From Anaerolineae bacterium (GTDB lineage: Bacteria; Chloroflexota; Anaerolineae; Anaerolineales; UBA11579), in contig SCUK01000009.1 of NCBI GenBank assembly GCA_004297445.1, positions 1 through 64,000 on the forward strand: DNA of 64,000 nt, written 5' to 3'. This document shows positions 42,491 to 52,032 of this stretch, in pieces. Under the pieces are notes generated by a model. The model was not told the DNA's origin and did no database searches. It saw only the letters and a program-made list of their open reading frames with translations. Position 1 is the first letter of the stretch; each line of letters begins with the position of its first letter. Position numbers and translations under genes: made by a program.

Positions 42491-42874
42491 ATGCAGACCA
42501 ACCTGCTGACCGATTATTGGCCGATTGCGATCCTGCTCGTGTTGACCACCGGGCTCTCCCTGATCATGATTGTGGGCGGCAACCTCCTCGGCCCCCGCCG
42601 CCGCGGCGCCAGCAAAGACTCCGCCTACGAATCCGGCATGCGCGCCATCGGCCCCGGCACCCGCCAGATGCCCGTGCGCTTCTACCTCATCGCCGTCCTC
42701 TTCATCCTCTTTGATATCGAAGTCATTTTCTTCCTGCCCTGGGCGGTCGTCTTCCGCCAGTACTATGAAAGCGGGCTGGGCGCCTTCATCCTGCTCGAAA
42801 TGCTCGTCTTCATCGTCATCCTGCTCGTAGGCTATGCCTACGCCTGGAAAAAAGGAGCCCTGGAATGGGAATAG
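42491..42874 (+). CDS. nuoA: NADH-quinone oxidoreductase subunit A
   Basis: 127 aa, three transmembrane helices (about 9-31, 64-84, 93-117). The conserved [40 protein letters not shown] block is the quinone-site loop and second helix. It is the membrane subunit nearest the peripheral arm and the first gene of a 14-gene complex I operon in canonical order. Its end overlaps the start of nuoB by 10 nt, so the two are translationally coupled. Confidence 0.97.
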   Translation: MQTNLLTDYWPIAILLVLTTGLSLIMIVGGNLLGPRRRGASKDSAYESGMRAIGPGTRQMPVRFYLIAVLFILFDIEVIFFLPWAVVFRQYYESGLGAFILLEMLVFIVILLVGYAYAWKKGALEWE

Positions 42875-43347
42875 AGCAAAAACTGGGCGATATGGGCGTC
42901 GTCACCGCCCGTTTGGAAGACCTCGTCAACTGGGGACGCACCCGCGCCATGTGGCCCATGCTCTTCGGCCTCGCCTGCTGCGCCATCGAAATGATGTCGG
43001 CGCAGGCCGCCAATTACGATATGAGCCGCTTCGGCATGGAACTCATGCGCGCCTCACCCCGCCAGTCCGACCTGATGATTGTGGCCGGGCGCGTCTCGCG
43101 CAAAATGGCCCCCGTCCTGCGCCGCCTGTATGACCAGATGCCCGACCCCAAGTGGGTGGTGGCCATGGGCGACTGCGCTTCGTGCGGCGGCGTGTTCAAC
43201 AACTACGCCATCGTCCAGGGCGTGGACGAAATCGTGCCGGTGGATGTCTACGTCGGCGGCTGCCCGCCGCGCCCTGAAGCGCTCATTCACGGCATCATGA
43301 CCCTGCATGAGAAGGTCAAGCTCGAATCCTTCAAGGACTGGTCCTAA
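42865..43347 (+). CDS. nuoB: NADH-quinone oxidoreductase subunit B
   Basis: 160 aa. Holds the terminal [4Fe-4S] cluster N2 that passes electrons to quinone: Cys38-Cys39 in LACCAIEMM, Cys104 in GDCASCGG and Cys133 in GGCPPRPEA, with the 29-residue spacing of the last two conserved. AAAGGAG lies inside the end of nuoA and serves as its ribosome site. Confidence 0.97.
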   Translation: MGIEQKLGDMGVVTARLEDLVNWGRTRAMWPMLFGLACCAIEMMSAQAANYDMSRFGMELMRASPRQSDLMIVAGRVSRKMAPVLRRLYDQMPDPKWVVAMGDCASCGGVFNNYAIVQGVDEIVPVDVYVGGCPPRPEALIHGIMTLHEKVKLESFKDWS

Positions 43348-43389
43348 AGAAACGCCCACAAGGGGCTACGCTACGCCATCGGTCAAACT

Positions 43390-43902
43390 ATGAACAAACC
43401 ACTCGAAAAAATCGCCGCTGACCTCAATGCCGAATTCGGCGCAACCTACACCGAAGACCGCGGCGAGGTCAGTTTTGTTGTCCCCGCAGAGCGCATCGTG
43501 GATTTTGCCGCCGCCCTCAAGAAGAAACACAAATTCGAAATGCTCGCCTCGCAAACCGCCGTGGACTACTGGCCGGCGCTCGCTCCCCGCTACCACATCG
43601 TCTACCAGTTCACCTCCGTCAGCAAAAAACTGCGCCTGGAAGCCCGCGTCCCGTTGGACGGCAACGACCCCGAAATGCCCAGCTTGGTGGACGTCTTCCC
43701 CAACGCCAACTGGTTCGAGCGCGAACTGTTTGACATGTTCGGCATCCGCTTCTCCGGCCACCCGGACCTGCGCCGTATCCTCATGCCCTTCGACTGGGAA
43801 GGCCACCCGCTGCGCAAGGACTACCCCCTCGGTTACGAAGAAGTGCAATTCTCCTTCAACTACGAAGACATCGAAGTCCGCAAGCCGCGGCCCAAGGACT
43901 AG
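43390..43902 (+). CDS. nuoC: NADH-quinone oxidoreductase subunit C
   Basis: 170 aa soluble 30-kDa subunit of the hydrophilic arm. WFERELFDMFGIRFSGHPDLRRILMPFDWEGHPLRKDYPLGYEE is the family signature. It is separate from NuoD here, unlike the NuoCD fusion of enterobacteria. No strong ribosome site is seen before the ATG. A 128-nt gap with an inverted repeat separates it from nuoD. Confidence 0.97.
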   Translation: MNKPLEKIAADLNAEFGATYTEDRGEVSFVVPAERIVDFAAALKKKHKFEMLASQTAVDYWPALAPRYHIVYQFTSVSKKLRLEARVPLDGNDPEMPSLVDVFPNANWFERELFDMFGIRFSGHPDLRRILMPFDWEGHPLRKDYPLGYEEVQFSFNYEDIEVRKPRPKD

Positions 43903-43928
43903 AAACCGGGAATAGAGATTAGAGAATA

Positions 43929-43979
43929 GTTATTCGATTTCCTGGACCCTGAAGAATCGAGACACGAAGATCGAATAAC
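43929..43979 (+). repeat. 10-bp inverted repeat in the nuoC-nuoD gap
   Basis: GTTATTCGAT (43929-43938) pairs perfectly with ATCGAATAAC (43970-43979) across a 31-nt AT-rich loop. The 128-nt gap is the longest inside the nuo operon and is visibly AT-richer than its surroundings. It may be an mRNA processing or attenuation site, or a decayed intergenic repeat. Confidence 0.55.
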
Positions 43980-44030
43980 CAATATCGAACATCGAAAAAC
44001 GGCTCACGAATACCGACTACTGAGAAAACC

Positions 44031-45266
44031 ATGACCCTCGAACCCGTAATGGAAGTCACCGTCAATGATCTGAAGCACCTGCTTTCCGAGCGGGCCGCCG
44101 AAGGCGACACCCTGCTGCTCAACATGGGGCCGCAGCACCCCAGCACCCACGGCGTACTGCGCCTGCTGCTGGAACTGGATGGCGAAATCATCGTCCGCTG
44201 CATCCCGGACATCGGCTTCCTGCACACCGGCATCGAGAAGAACATGGAAGCCAAGACCTACGTCAAGGCCGAGGTCATGACCGACCGGCTGGACTACCTC
44301 AACACGACCGGCAACAACCTCGTCTACGTGATGGCCATCGAAAAACTTGTCGGCTTGGACGTCCCCGCCCGCGCCGAAGTCATCCGCGTCCTCATCGTGG
44401 AATTGCAGCGCATCGCTTCGCACCTCGTCTGGCTCGGCACCCACGCCCTGGACCTGGCGGCCATGTCGGTCTTCTTCTACTGCTTCCGCGAGCGCGAGAA
44501 GATCCTGGACATTCTGGAAATGTGCGGCGGCCAGCGCATGATGACCACCTATTTCCGCCCCGGCGGGCTGTGGCGCGATACGCCGGTGGAATTTGAATCG
44601 GCGGTGCGCGATTTCCTGAAAGTATTTCCCAGGCGTATTGATGAATACGAAGCCCTGCTGACCAAGAACCCCATTTTCATTGACCGCACCAAGGGCATCG
44701 GCATCATCCCCAAAGACAAGGCGCTGGAATGGGGCCTCACCGGGCCTACCCTGCGCGGCTCCGGCATCGAGTACGACATCCGGCGGGCGTTCCCCTATGC
44801 CGGCTATGAGAATTACGAATTCGATGTGGCCACCGATGACGGGTGCGATGTCTACGCCCGTTACACCGTGCGCATGCAGGAAATGCGCGAGTCGCTCAAG
44901 ATTGTTCAGCAGGCGCTGGACAACATGCCGATGGGGCCGGTGAACAGCGCCAACCGCAAGTTCGTGCCGCCGCCGCGCTCGGAGCTGGGGCACAGCATGG
45001 AAGCCGTCATCCACCACTTCAAGTTGTGGACTGAAGGCTTTGAGGCGCCGAAAGCCTCGGTCTACATGCCGGTCGAGTCGCCGCGCGGCGAACTGGGCGT
45101 GTACCTGGAAGGCGATGGCGGCCCCAAACCGTACCGTGTCCATTTCCGCACTCCCTCCTTTACCAACCTGCAAGCCGTGCCCTGGCTGGCAGAAGGCCAT
45201 TACGTGGCCGACCTCGTCGCCATCATCGGCAGCATTGACATCGTATTGGGAGATACAGACCGGTGA
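44031..45266 (+). CDS. nuoD: NADH-quinone oxidoreductase subunit D
   Basis: 411 aa 49-kDa subunit that forms the quinone-binding pocket with NuoB. NMGPQHPSTHGVLRLLLELDGE at about 33-54 contains the quinone-site His; HTGIEKNMEAKTY, the TDRLDYLN-NN segment and the C-terminal VPWLAEGHYVADLVAIIGSIDIVLGDTDR are typical. An ATG seven codons in is a possible alternative start. Its stop overlaps the GTG of nuoE. Confidence 0.97.
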   Translation: MTLEPVMEVTVNDLKHLLSERAAEGDTLLLNMGPQHPSTHGVLRLLLELDGEIIVRCIPDIGFLHTGIEKNMEAKTYVKAEVMTDRLDYLNTTGNNLVYVMAIEKLVGLDVPARAEVIRVLIVELQRIASHLVWLGTHALDLAAMSVFFYCFREREKILDILEMCGGQRMMTTYFRPGGLWRDTPVEFESAVRDFLKVFPRRIDEYEALLTKNPIFIDRTKGIGIIPKDKALEWGLTGPTLRGSGIEYDIRRAFPYAGYENYEFDVATDDGCDVYARYTVRMQEMRESLKIVQQALDNMPMGPVNSANRKFVPPPRSELGHSMEAVIHHFKLWTEGFEAPKASVYMPVESPRGELGVYLEGDGGPKPYRVHFRTPSFTNLQAVPWLAEGHYVADLVAIIGSIDIVLGDTDR

Positions 45267-45772
45267 ACGCCCTGCAAACCAAGTACGCCAAAGACATCAA
45301 GGCGATACTCGCCAAATACCCGGAAGACGAGAAACGCTCGGCGGTGATGCCGCTGCTGTATGTGGCGCAACGCGAGGGCGGTTATGTGAGCCGCCAGGAC
45401 CTGGCCGATATCGCTGAAATCATCGAGGTGACGCCCACCGAGGTTGCTTCGATTGTGGGCTTCTACACGCTGTACCACGACAAGCCGGAAGGCCAATACC
45501 GGGTGCAGGTGTGCAACGACCTGCCGTGTGCCATGCGCGGGGCGGACGCCTTCCTGCAGGGCGTGTGCGAAAATCTGGGCATTGAAGTCGGCGAGACCAC
45601 CAAAGATGGGCTTGTGAGGGTGGAAGCCGTGATGTGCCTGGCGGCGTGCGACAAGGCACCGATGTTCCAGGTGCAGGACTGCGAGAACATCACTTATTAT
45701 GAAGAACAGACGGTGGACAGCACGATAAAGCTGGTGGAAAAGTGGCGCAAAGCCGGGGCGAAGAAGAAATGA
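45263..45772 (+). CDS. nuoE: NADH-quinone oxidoreductase subunit E
   Basis: 169 aa, GTG start overlapping the nuoD stop (GTGA). A thioredoxin-like subunit with the [2Fe-2S] N1a cluster, ligated by CNDLPC and CLAACDKAP. A helical N-terminal bundle (about 1-75) precedes it. It works with NuoF and NuoG in the NADH-oxidising tip. The 3' end overlaps nuoF by ATGA. Confidence 0.96.
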   Translation: MNALQTKYAKDIKAILAKYPEDEKRSAVMPLLYVAQREGGYVSRQDLADIAEIIEVTPTEVASIVGFYTLYHDKPEGQYRVQVCNDLPCAMRGADAFLQGVCENLGIEVGETTKDGLVRVEAVMCLAACDKAPMFQVQDCENITYYEEQTVDSTIKLVEKWRKAGAKKK

Positions 45773-47067
45773 GCACCGTCAAAGGCTCCCACATCCTGCT
45801 GCGCCACCGCGACAAACCGGCGCTCTCCACCTTTGAAGGCTACGTCAAGGACGGCGGCTTCAAGACCTGGAAGCAGGTCGTGACCAAGATGACGCCCGAA
45901 GCCGTGGTGAACGAAGTGTTCGATTCCGGCCTGCGCGGGCGCGGCGGGGCAGGCTTTCCCACCGGCCTCAAATGGCGCTTCATTGACAAGAACAATTGGC
46001 CGCACTACGTGGTGGTCAACGCCGACGAGTCCGAGCCGGGCACCTTCAAAGACCGCGAAATCATGGAAAAGAACCCCTACCAGTTCCTGGAAGGGGTGAT
46101 GTTGACCGCCTACGCCGTGAACGCCAACCGGGCGTATATTTACCTGCGCGGCGAGTTCTGGAGGCTGGCGGCGGAACTGGACAAACAGATCGCGCGGCTG
46201 CACAAAGAAAAACTACTGGGCAAAAAACTGTTCGGCAAGGACTACGAACTGGAACTGTACACCCACCTCGGGGCAGGGGCGTACATCTGCGGCGAAGAGA
46301 CTGCGCTGCTCGAATCTCTGGAAGGCAAGCTCGGCCAGCCGCGCCTGCGCCCGCCGTTCCCGCCCACGTTTGGCCTTTATGGCAAGCCGACCATCGTCAA
46401 TAATGTAGAGACGCTGGCGAATGTGCCGCTCATCCTTGAGAAGGGCGCCAAGTGGTATCGCAAGTTCGGCACCGAGAAAAGCCCCGGCACCAAGATTTTC
46501 AGCCTTTCGGGGCGGGTGGTGAAGCCAGGCAACTACGAGCTGCCGTTGGGCACCACCTACGGCGAATTAATCATGGAACACGGCGGCGGCATCATCGACG
46601 GCCGGCAAATCAAGGCCATCATGTCGGCGGGTGCGTCGTCGTCACTGATTGTGGCGAACGATAAGGCGCTGGCCACGCCGATGGATTATGAAAACGTGCC
46701 CTCCCTGGGAGCGCAGTTGGGGTCGGCCTCCATCATCGTGATTGATGAGACCGTGGACCTCAAGTGGCTGGTGGACAAGACCGTCCACTTCTTCAAACAC
46801 GAGTCGTGCGGCAAGTGCACGCCGTGCCGCGAAGGCACCTACTGGATGAACAACATCACCCATCGCATCCTGCATGGCGAGGCCGAGCAGAAGGATGTAG
46901 ATCTGCTGAAAGACGTGGCGGTCAACATGAAGGGCAAGTGTTTGTGCGCCCTGGGCGAGTTCGCCACGGAAGCAGTGGTGTCTTCCATTGAACGTTTCCC
47001 CAATGACTTCAAACTTAAGACCGCGGCGAAGGCAGTCGCCGGTGAACTAAAGGTGACGCATGACTGA
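45769..47067 (+). CDS. nuoF: NADH-quinone oxidoreductase subunit F
   Basis: 432 aa. Binds FMN and NADH and carries the N3 [4Fe-4S] cluster. GRGGAGFPTGLKWRF is the FMN/NADH loop, NADESEPGTFKDREIM and GAGAYICGEETALLESLEG are conserved, and ESCGKCTPCREG plus a later Cys (KCLCALGEF) ligate the cluster. The start is set by the ATGA overlap with nuoE; an upstream in-frame ATG is inside nuoE. Confidence 0.97.
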   Translation: MSTVKGSHILLRHRDKPALSTFEGYVKDGGFKTWKQVVTKMTPEAVVNEVFDSGLRGRGGAGFPTGLKWRFIDKNNWPHYVVVNADESEPGTFKDREIMEKNPYQFLEGVMLTAYAVNANRAYIYLRGEFWRLAAELDKQIARLHKEKLLGKKLFGKDYELELYTHLGAGAYICGEETALLESLEGKLGQPRLRPPFPPTFGLYGKPTIVNNVETLANVPLILEKGAKWYRKFGTEKSPGTKIFSLSGRVVKPGNYELPLGTTYGELIMEHGGGIIDGRQIKAIMSAGASSSLIVANDKALATPMDYENVPSLGAQLGSASIIVIDETVDLKWLVDKTVHFFKHESCGKCTPCREGTYWMNNITHRILHGEAEQKDVDLLKDVAVNMKGKCLCALGEFATEAVVSSIERFPNDFKLKTAAKAVAGELKVTHD

Positions 47068-49594
47068 CGCCGTCAAGCCAACCGTGCAGACCACGCTGGT
47101 CAACCTGACCATCGACAACGTGCCGGTACAGGCGCCGAAGGGCACGCTGGTGGTGGACGCCGCCAAGCGCGCCGGCATTGACATCCCCGTGTTCTGCTAC
47201 CACCCCAAGATGAAGCCGGTCGGCATGTGCCGCATGTGCCTGGTGGACATCGGCCTGCCGGCGGTGGACCGCGCCACCGGCAAGGTACAAACCGACCCGC
47301 AGGGTCATCCGGTCATCAACTTCGGGAAGGCGCTGCAGACCGGCTGCACCGTGGAAGTGGCCGAAGGCATGGTGGTGGTCGGGTATACCGAAAAAGTGCA
47401 GAAGGCGCGCCAGGATGTGGTGGAGTTCCTGCTCACCTCGCACCCGCTGGACTGCCCGATCTGTGACAAGGGCGGTGAGTGCCCGCTGCAAAACCTGACG
47501 ATGGCGCATGGCAGCAGCGACAGCCGCTTCATCTTCGACGAGAAAATTAAGCTGGCGAAGCACGTGCCGCTGGGCGAACTCATTTACCTCGACCGCGAGC
47601 GCTGCATTCAGTGCGCGCGCTGCACCCGCTTTCAGGACGAAATCGCTGACGACCCTGTCATCGGGTTCGAGGCGCGTGGCCGCTCGTTACAAATCGTGAC
47701 CTATTCCGAACCCGGCTTTGACTCCATCTGGTCCGGCAACACCACCGACATCTGCCCGGTGGGCGCGCTCACAACGTCGGATTTCCGCTTTGGCGCGCGC
47801 CCGTGGGAATTGCAGGCTTCGGCTTCCATCTGTACGCATTGCCCGGTGGGCTGCAACACCACCCTCAACACGCGCCGCGAGGCCAAGGCCGGCGGAGAGA
47901 TGGTGGTCAAGCGTGTGATGCCGCGCCAGAACGAAGACGTGAACGAAATCTGGCTGTGTGACAAGGGCCGTTTTGCCCACCACTACGCCGCCAAGGACGA
48001 CGGCCGCCTGACCCGGCCGCTGGTGCGCAAGGACGGCAAGCTGGTCGCCACGACCTGGGAGAAGGCCCTGGCGCTGGTGGCTGAGAAATTCGATGCTGCT
48101 GGCAGGGGCCTGCTCACGCTGGCGGGCGGGAAGCTGACCAACGAAGATTTTTACCATTTGGCCGGGCTGGCCAGGGCGCGCGGCGGCAAAGCCGTGCTGG
48201 ACAGCCGCATGGCGGGCGGCGACCTGACCGCCCAGGTGGGGCTGTCAGCCGGCAGTAATCTGGTGGCACTCGGGGCGGGGGATGCCGTGCTGGTCATCGC
48301 CTCCGACCTGGAAGAAGAAGCGCCCTTGTGGTGGCTGCGAGTCAAGCAGGCGGCAGAACGTGGCGTGACCGTGGTGGTCGCCAACCCGCGCCGCACCAAG
48401 CTGGACCGCCACGCCACCCATACCTTGCGCTATGACTACGGCTACGAAGCCGCGCTGGTGACGGCTCTGATAGGGTCGTTCTCGCCCAAGCGCGCCGACC
48501 TTCCCGCGGCGGTGCAGGCGCTGATTCGCAACAAAGATGTCAAAGACGCCGGGCAGGTCATCGCCCAGGCGAATAACCTGATTGTGTTCTACGGCAGCGA
48601 TGGGACGGGGCTGGCCGAATCGACAGCGCTGGCACGCGCCTGCGCCAATTTGCTCATCGGCACCGGCCATGTTGGCCGCGCCAACAACGGCCTCGTGGCG
48701 GTCTGGGACAAGGCCAATGCCCAGGGCGGCTGGGACATGGGCCTGCGCCCCTCCGCCGACCTGGCGGCGGACCTTGGCGCGGCGAAAGTTGCGTACATCG
48801 TGGCGGCAGACCCGGCGGGGGATAGCCCGGCGCTGGCCGAAGCGGTGAACGCCGCGGAATTCGTTGTGGTGCAGGACATCCGCCTGAGCGCGACCGCCGA
48901 ACTGGCGGACGTGGTGCTGCCGGCGGCGGCGTTCACGGAACGCGATGGCACGTTCACCAGCGGCGAGCGGCGCGTGCAGCGCCTGCATCCGGCTGTTCCG
49001 GCCTATGCCGGTCTGCGCGGCGATTTCGCCGTGACGGCGCAGATTGCGGCGCGGTTGGGTCTGGCGCAGGAGAAACTGCTGGCGACCAAAGTGTTCAACC
49101 AGATTGCGGCCAGCGTACCCGCTTACGCTGGCCTGTCCATTGCGGCGCTCTCCGAAGTGCGCGAGCAATGGCCGGTGATTGGCCGCGGCGATGTGTACTA
49201 CGGCGGCACGACCTACGACAACAAGCAGGGTCTGGGCGTTCAGTTGCCCGTCAGTGGAGACAGCCCGGCGCTGACCTTTGAGCAGCCGGCCGAACCCGTC
49301 AAGGTGAAGGGCCTCAAGGCTGTGGCGGTCACCCGCCTGTACGACCGCGGCACCACTGTGACGCCCTCGACGGTGCTTGGCACGCGCCTGCCGCAAACCT
49401 TCATTGTCTTGAGCGTGGAAGACGCCGATAAGATGAAGATTGAACCCGGCCAGAAGGTGAAAGCCACCCTGAACGGCGTGACCGCCGAAGCCGAAGCCCG
49501 GATTGATAACAGCCTGGCAAAGGGCGTTGTGCTGGCCCCGCGCAGCCTGGGGTTGGCGATTGACAGCCCGTGCGAGATTACGGTGAAGAAATGA
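47060..49594 (+). CDS. nuoG: NADH-quinone oxidoreductase subunit G
   Basis: 844 aa. Residues about 10-240 hold the iron-sulfur clusters: [2Fe-2S] in CYHPKMKPVGMCRMC, the His-containing cluster near HPLDCPICDKGGECPLQN, and C-x2-C-x2-C in CIQCARCTRF. CTHCPVGC with a later LCDKGRF forms an additional N7-type [4Fe-4S] site, present in only some bacteria. The rest is a molybdopterin-oxidoreductase-like domain that no longer binds molybdopterin. Its start overlaps nuoF by 8 nt. Confidence 0.96.
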   Translation: MTDAVKPTVQTTLVNLTIDNVPVQAPKGTLVVDAAKRAGIDIPVFCYHPKMKPVGMCRMCLVDIGLPAVDRATGKVQTDPQGHPVINFGKALQTGCTVEVAEGMVVVGYTEKVQKARQDVVEFLLTSHPLDCPICDKGGECPLQNLTMAHGSSDSRFIFDEKIKLAKHVPLGELIYLDRERCIQCARCTRFQDEIADDPVIGFEARGRSLQIVTYSEPGFDSIWSGNTTDICPVGALTTSDFRFGARPWELQASASICTHCPVGCNTTLNTRREAKAGGEMVVKRVMPRQNEDVNEIWLCDKGRFAHHYAAKDDGRLTRPLVRKDGKLVATTWEKALALVAEKFDAAGRGLLTLAGGKLTNEDFYHLAGLARARGGKAVLDSRMAGGDLTAQVGLSAGSNLVALGAGDAVLVIASDLEEEAPLWWLRVKQAAERGVTVVVANPRRTKLDRHATHTLRYDYGYEAALVTALIGSFSPKRADLPAAVQALIRNKDVKDAGQVIAQANNLIVFYGSDGTGLAESTALARACANLLIGTGHVGRANNGLVAVWDKANAQGGWDMGLRPSADLAADLGAAKVAYIVAADPAGDSPALAEAVNAAEFVVVQDIRLSATAELADVVLPAAAFTERDGTFTSGERRVQRLHPAVPAYAGLRGDFAVTAQIAARLGLAQEKLLATKVFNQIAASVPAYAGLSIAALSEVREQWPVIGRGDVYYGGTTYDNKQGLGVQLPVSGDSPALTFEQPAEPVKVKGLKAVAVTRLYDRGTTVTPSTVLGTRLPQTFIVLSVEDADKMKIEPGQKVKATLNGVTAEAEARIDNSLAKGVVLAPRSLGLAIDSPCEITVKK

Positions 49595-50628
49595 ACGAAA
49601 CGCTGTTGCTGATTCTGGAATGGACCATCAAGGGCGGGCTGCTGGCGTTTGTGTTGGCCACCGGCTTTGCTTATACCACGTTCTATGAACGCAAGTGGGC
49701 GGCGCGCCTGCAAATCCGCATCGGCCCGAACCGCACCGGTCCGGGCGGCTGGCTGCAACCCGCCGCCGACGGCGTGAAGCTGTTCTTCAAGGAAGAGTTC
49801 ACCCCGGCCAATGCCTACAAACTGGCCTTTAACCTCGCCCCGATTCTCACCATGGTCCCGGCCATCGTCATCATGGCGGTCATCCCGTGGGGCTCGGAGA
49901 TCGAACTGTTCGGGCGCATCATCCCGCTGGGCATCTCGAATGAGTTGAATGTCGGCGTGCTGTTCCTGCTCTCGGTGGCGTCCATCTCCGTTTACGGTAT
50001 CGTGCTGGCGGGCTGGTCGTCCAACAACAAATATGCGATGTTGGGCGGGCTGCGTTCCACCGCCCAGATGATTTCATATGAGCTGGCGCTGGGCCTGTCG
50101 TTCGTCGGCCCCATCATGCTGGCGGGGTCGCTTAATCTGGCGGACATCGTCCGGGCGCAGATGGCAGCCGGCGGGTGGTTCTTTACGAAATGGTACGTGA
50201 TTTACCTGCCGCTGGCGGCGGTCGTGTTCTACATCGCCGCGCTGGCCGAAGTGAACCGCTCGCCGTTTGACATGCCGGAAGCCGAGCAGGAATTGACCGC
50301 CGGGTACCACACCGAATATTCAGGCATGAAATTCTCGCTGTTCTTCATGGGCGAATACATCAAGATGATTGCGGTCAGCGCCATTTGCGCCACGCTCTTC
50401 TTTGGCGGCTACGACGGCCCGTTTGTGGACAGTTACCCGCTCTTAGGCCCGCTGTACCTCGGAATCAAAATCTTTATCAGCCTGGGCCTGATGATCTGGA
50501 TTCGTGCCGCGATGCCGCGTTTACGCTACGACCGGCTGATGTCCTTTGGCTGGAAGGTCATGCTTCCGCTTTCCCTGCTGAATGTGGTCTGGGCGGCGGC
50601 GGTCATTATCTTTTTCAATGCCGGGTAG
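49591..50628 (+). CDS. nuoH: NADH-quinone oxidoreductase subunit H
   Basis: 345 aa, about eight transmembrane helices. This subunit joins the peripheral arm to the membrane arm and lines the quinone entry path. ERKWAARLQIRIGPNRTGPGGWLQPAADGVKLFFKEE and AEVNRSPFDMPEAEQELTAGYHTEYSGMKF are the conserved cytoplasmic loops. The ATG lies in an ATGA overlap with the nuoG stop. Confidence 0.97.
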   Translation: MNETLLLILEWTIKGGLLAFVLATGFAYTTFYERKWAARLQIRIGPNRTGPGGWLQPAADGVKLFFKEEFTPANAYKLAFNLAPILTMVPAIVIMAVIPWGSEIELFGRIIPLGISNELNVGVLFLLSVASISVYGIVLAGWSSNNKYAMLGGLRSTAQMISYELALGLSFVGPIMLAGSLNLADIVRAQMAAGGWFFTKWYVIYLPLAAVVFYIAALAEVNRSPFDMPEAEQELTAGYHTEYSGMKFSLFFMGEYIKMIAVSAICATLFFGGYDGPFVDSYPLLGPLYLGIKIFISLGLMIWIRAAMPRLRYDRLMSFGWKVMLPLSLLNVVWAAAVIIFFNAG

Positions 50629-50644
50629 TTTTGGAGACTGACTG

Positions 50645-51163
50645 ATGGCAAATGTGATTGAATCCATCTGGGCGATTATCAAAGGGATGTGGACCGTCCT
50701 GAAACTCGGGCTGTCCCCCAATGTAACCACCCAGTACCCGGAAGAAAAACGGCCGGTGCACCGCCGTTTCAAAGGCCGGCACTTCCTGCAGCGTTATGAC
50801 AATGGCCTGGAGCGCTGCATCGGTTGTTCGCTGTGCGCCGCGGCCTGTCCCGCGGACGCTATTTTTGTGGAAGCCTCCGAGAACACGGACGACAAGCGCT
50901 TCTCGCCCGGCGAACGCTACGCCAGCACATACGAAATCAACATGCTGCGCTGTATCTTCTGCGGCTACTGCGAAGATGCCTGCCCGACCCAGGCCATTGT
51001 GCTGGGCGACAATTACGAACTTTCGTTCACGGACCGCTCCCAGGCCATCTACACCCGTGAGATGCTGCTGAACCCGGTGCCGCTGGCCGGCCAGCCCACC
51101 CCACAGAAAGTTGCGCCCGGCTCGTTTGACCGTTCCATCCCGGATATGAAGGACCCCAACTGA
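50645..51163 (+). CDS. nuoI: NADH-quinone oxidoreductase subunit I
   Basis: 172 aa. Two ferredoxin-like [4Fe-4S] clusters (N6a, N6b): CIGCSLCAAACPAD and CIFCGYCEDACPTQ, each with the CxxCxxCxxxCP pattern. Passes electrons from NuoG to NuoB. An N-terminal amphipathic helix (about 1-30) lies at the membrane surface. The stop overlaps the nuoJ start (TGATG). Confidence 0.97.
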   Translation: MANVIESIWAIIKGMWTVLKLGLSPNVTTQYPEEKRPVHRRFKGRHFLQRYDNGLERCIGCSLCAAACPADAIFVEASENTDDKRFSPGERYASTYEINMLRCIFCGYCEDACPTQAIVLGDNYELSFTDRSQAIYTREMLLNPVPLAGQPTPQKVAPGSFDRSIPDMKDPN

Positions 51164-51684
51164 TGGCTCCTGAATTGATTGTCTTTCTTGTGCTGGGCGC
51201 GGTGGCCGTGGGGTCGGCCCTCGGTATGCTGATGAGCCGCAACGCGGTGTATTCAGCGATGTTCCTCATCATGAATTTCGCCACGGTGGCGGTGTTCTAC
51301 CTGGTGCTGGGCGCGCCGTTCATCGCTATGGTGCAGGTGACGGTGTACGCCGGCGCCATCATGGTGCTGTTCCTCTTCGTCATCATGTTGCTGGGGGCGG
51401 AGCATCTGGAACGCCGCACCGGTCTGGACTGGCAGAAACCGATTGCAGTGGTACTCGGTCTGGTTCTTCTGGTGGAAGCCGGTTATGTATTGGCGAGCGG
51501 CCAGGCCAGCCTGCCGGCGATTGCCATCCCCGAAGCGGGGTACGGCGCGCCGGCGCAAATTGGCGAATTGCTGTTCAGCCAGTACCTGCTGCCGTTTGAA
51601 GTGACCTCGGTGCTGCTGCTGGCGGCGATGATTGGCGCGATCGTCATCACGCGGCGCGATGCGCCCAAGCGCAAGAAGAACTAA
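51163..51684 (+). CDS. nuoJ: NADH-quinone oxidoreductase subunit J
   Basis: 173 aa with five predicted transmembrane helices. The [22 protein letters not shown] helix, with its pi-bulge region and conserved acidic residues, is characteristic and takes part in coupling quinone reduction to proton transfer. nuoK follows after 13 nt. Confidence 0.95.
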   Translation: MAPELIVFLVLGAVAVGSALGMLMSRNAVYSAMFLIMNFATVAVFYLVLGAPFIAMVQVTVYAGAIMVLFLFVIMLLGAEHLERRTGLDWQKPIAVVLGLVLLVEAGYVLASGQASLPAIAIPEAGYGAPAQIGELLFSQYLLPFEVTSVLLLAAMIGAIVITRRDAPKRKKN

Positions 51685-51697
51685 AGGAAGAGACGCG

Positions 51698-52000
51698 ATG
51701 GTCCCTGTTGAATACTATGTCGGTCTGAGCGCCATCCTGTTCACTATCGGCACGCTGGGCGTGCTGACGCGGCGCAATGCCATCATCATCTTTATGTCGA
51801 TTGAGTTGATGCTCAATTCGGCCAACCTGCTGTTTGTGGCCTTTGCGCGCACCTTTGAGGCGCTCTCCGGCCAGATTTTTGTGTTCTTTGTGATGACCGT
51901 GGCGGCCGCCGAAGTGGCGGTGGGCCTGGCGTTGATTGTGGCGGTGTTCCGCACCAAGGACACCATCAACATTGATGAAGTCAGCAGCCTGCGCGGCTAG
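51698..52000 (+). CDS. nuoK: NADH-quinone oxidoreductase subunit K
   Basis: 100 aa, three transmembrane helices, with the conserved Glu in [19 protein letters not shown] and a second Glu in [17 protein letters not shown] that form part of the central proton channel. The start is set by AAAGGAAG 7 nt upstream; an in-frame ATG 22 codons earlier lies in nuoJ and is rejected. Confidence 0.96.
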   Translation: MVPVEYYVGLSAILFTIGTLGVLTRRNAIIIFMSIELMLNSANLLFVAFARTFEALSGQIFVFFVMTVAAAEVAVGLALIVAVFRTKDTINIDEVSSLRG

Positions 52001-52032
52001 GCCCGCTGAAGAGTTGAGGAGAATCGACACAC

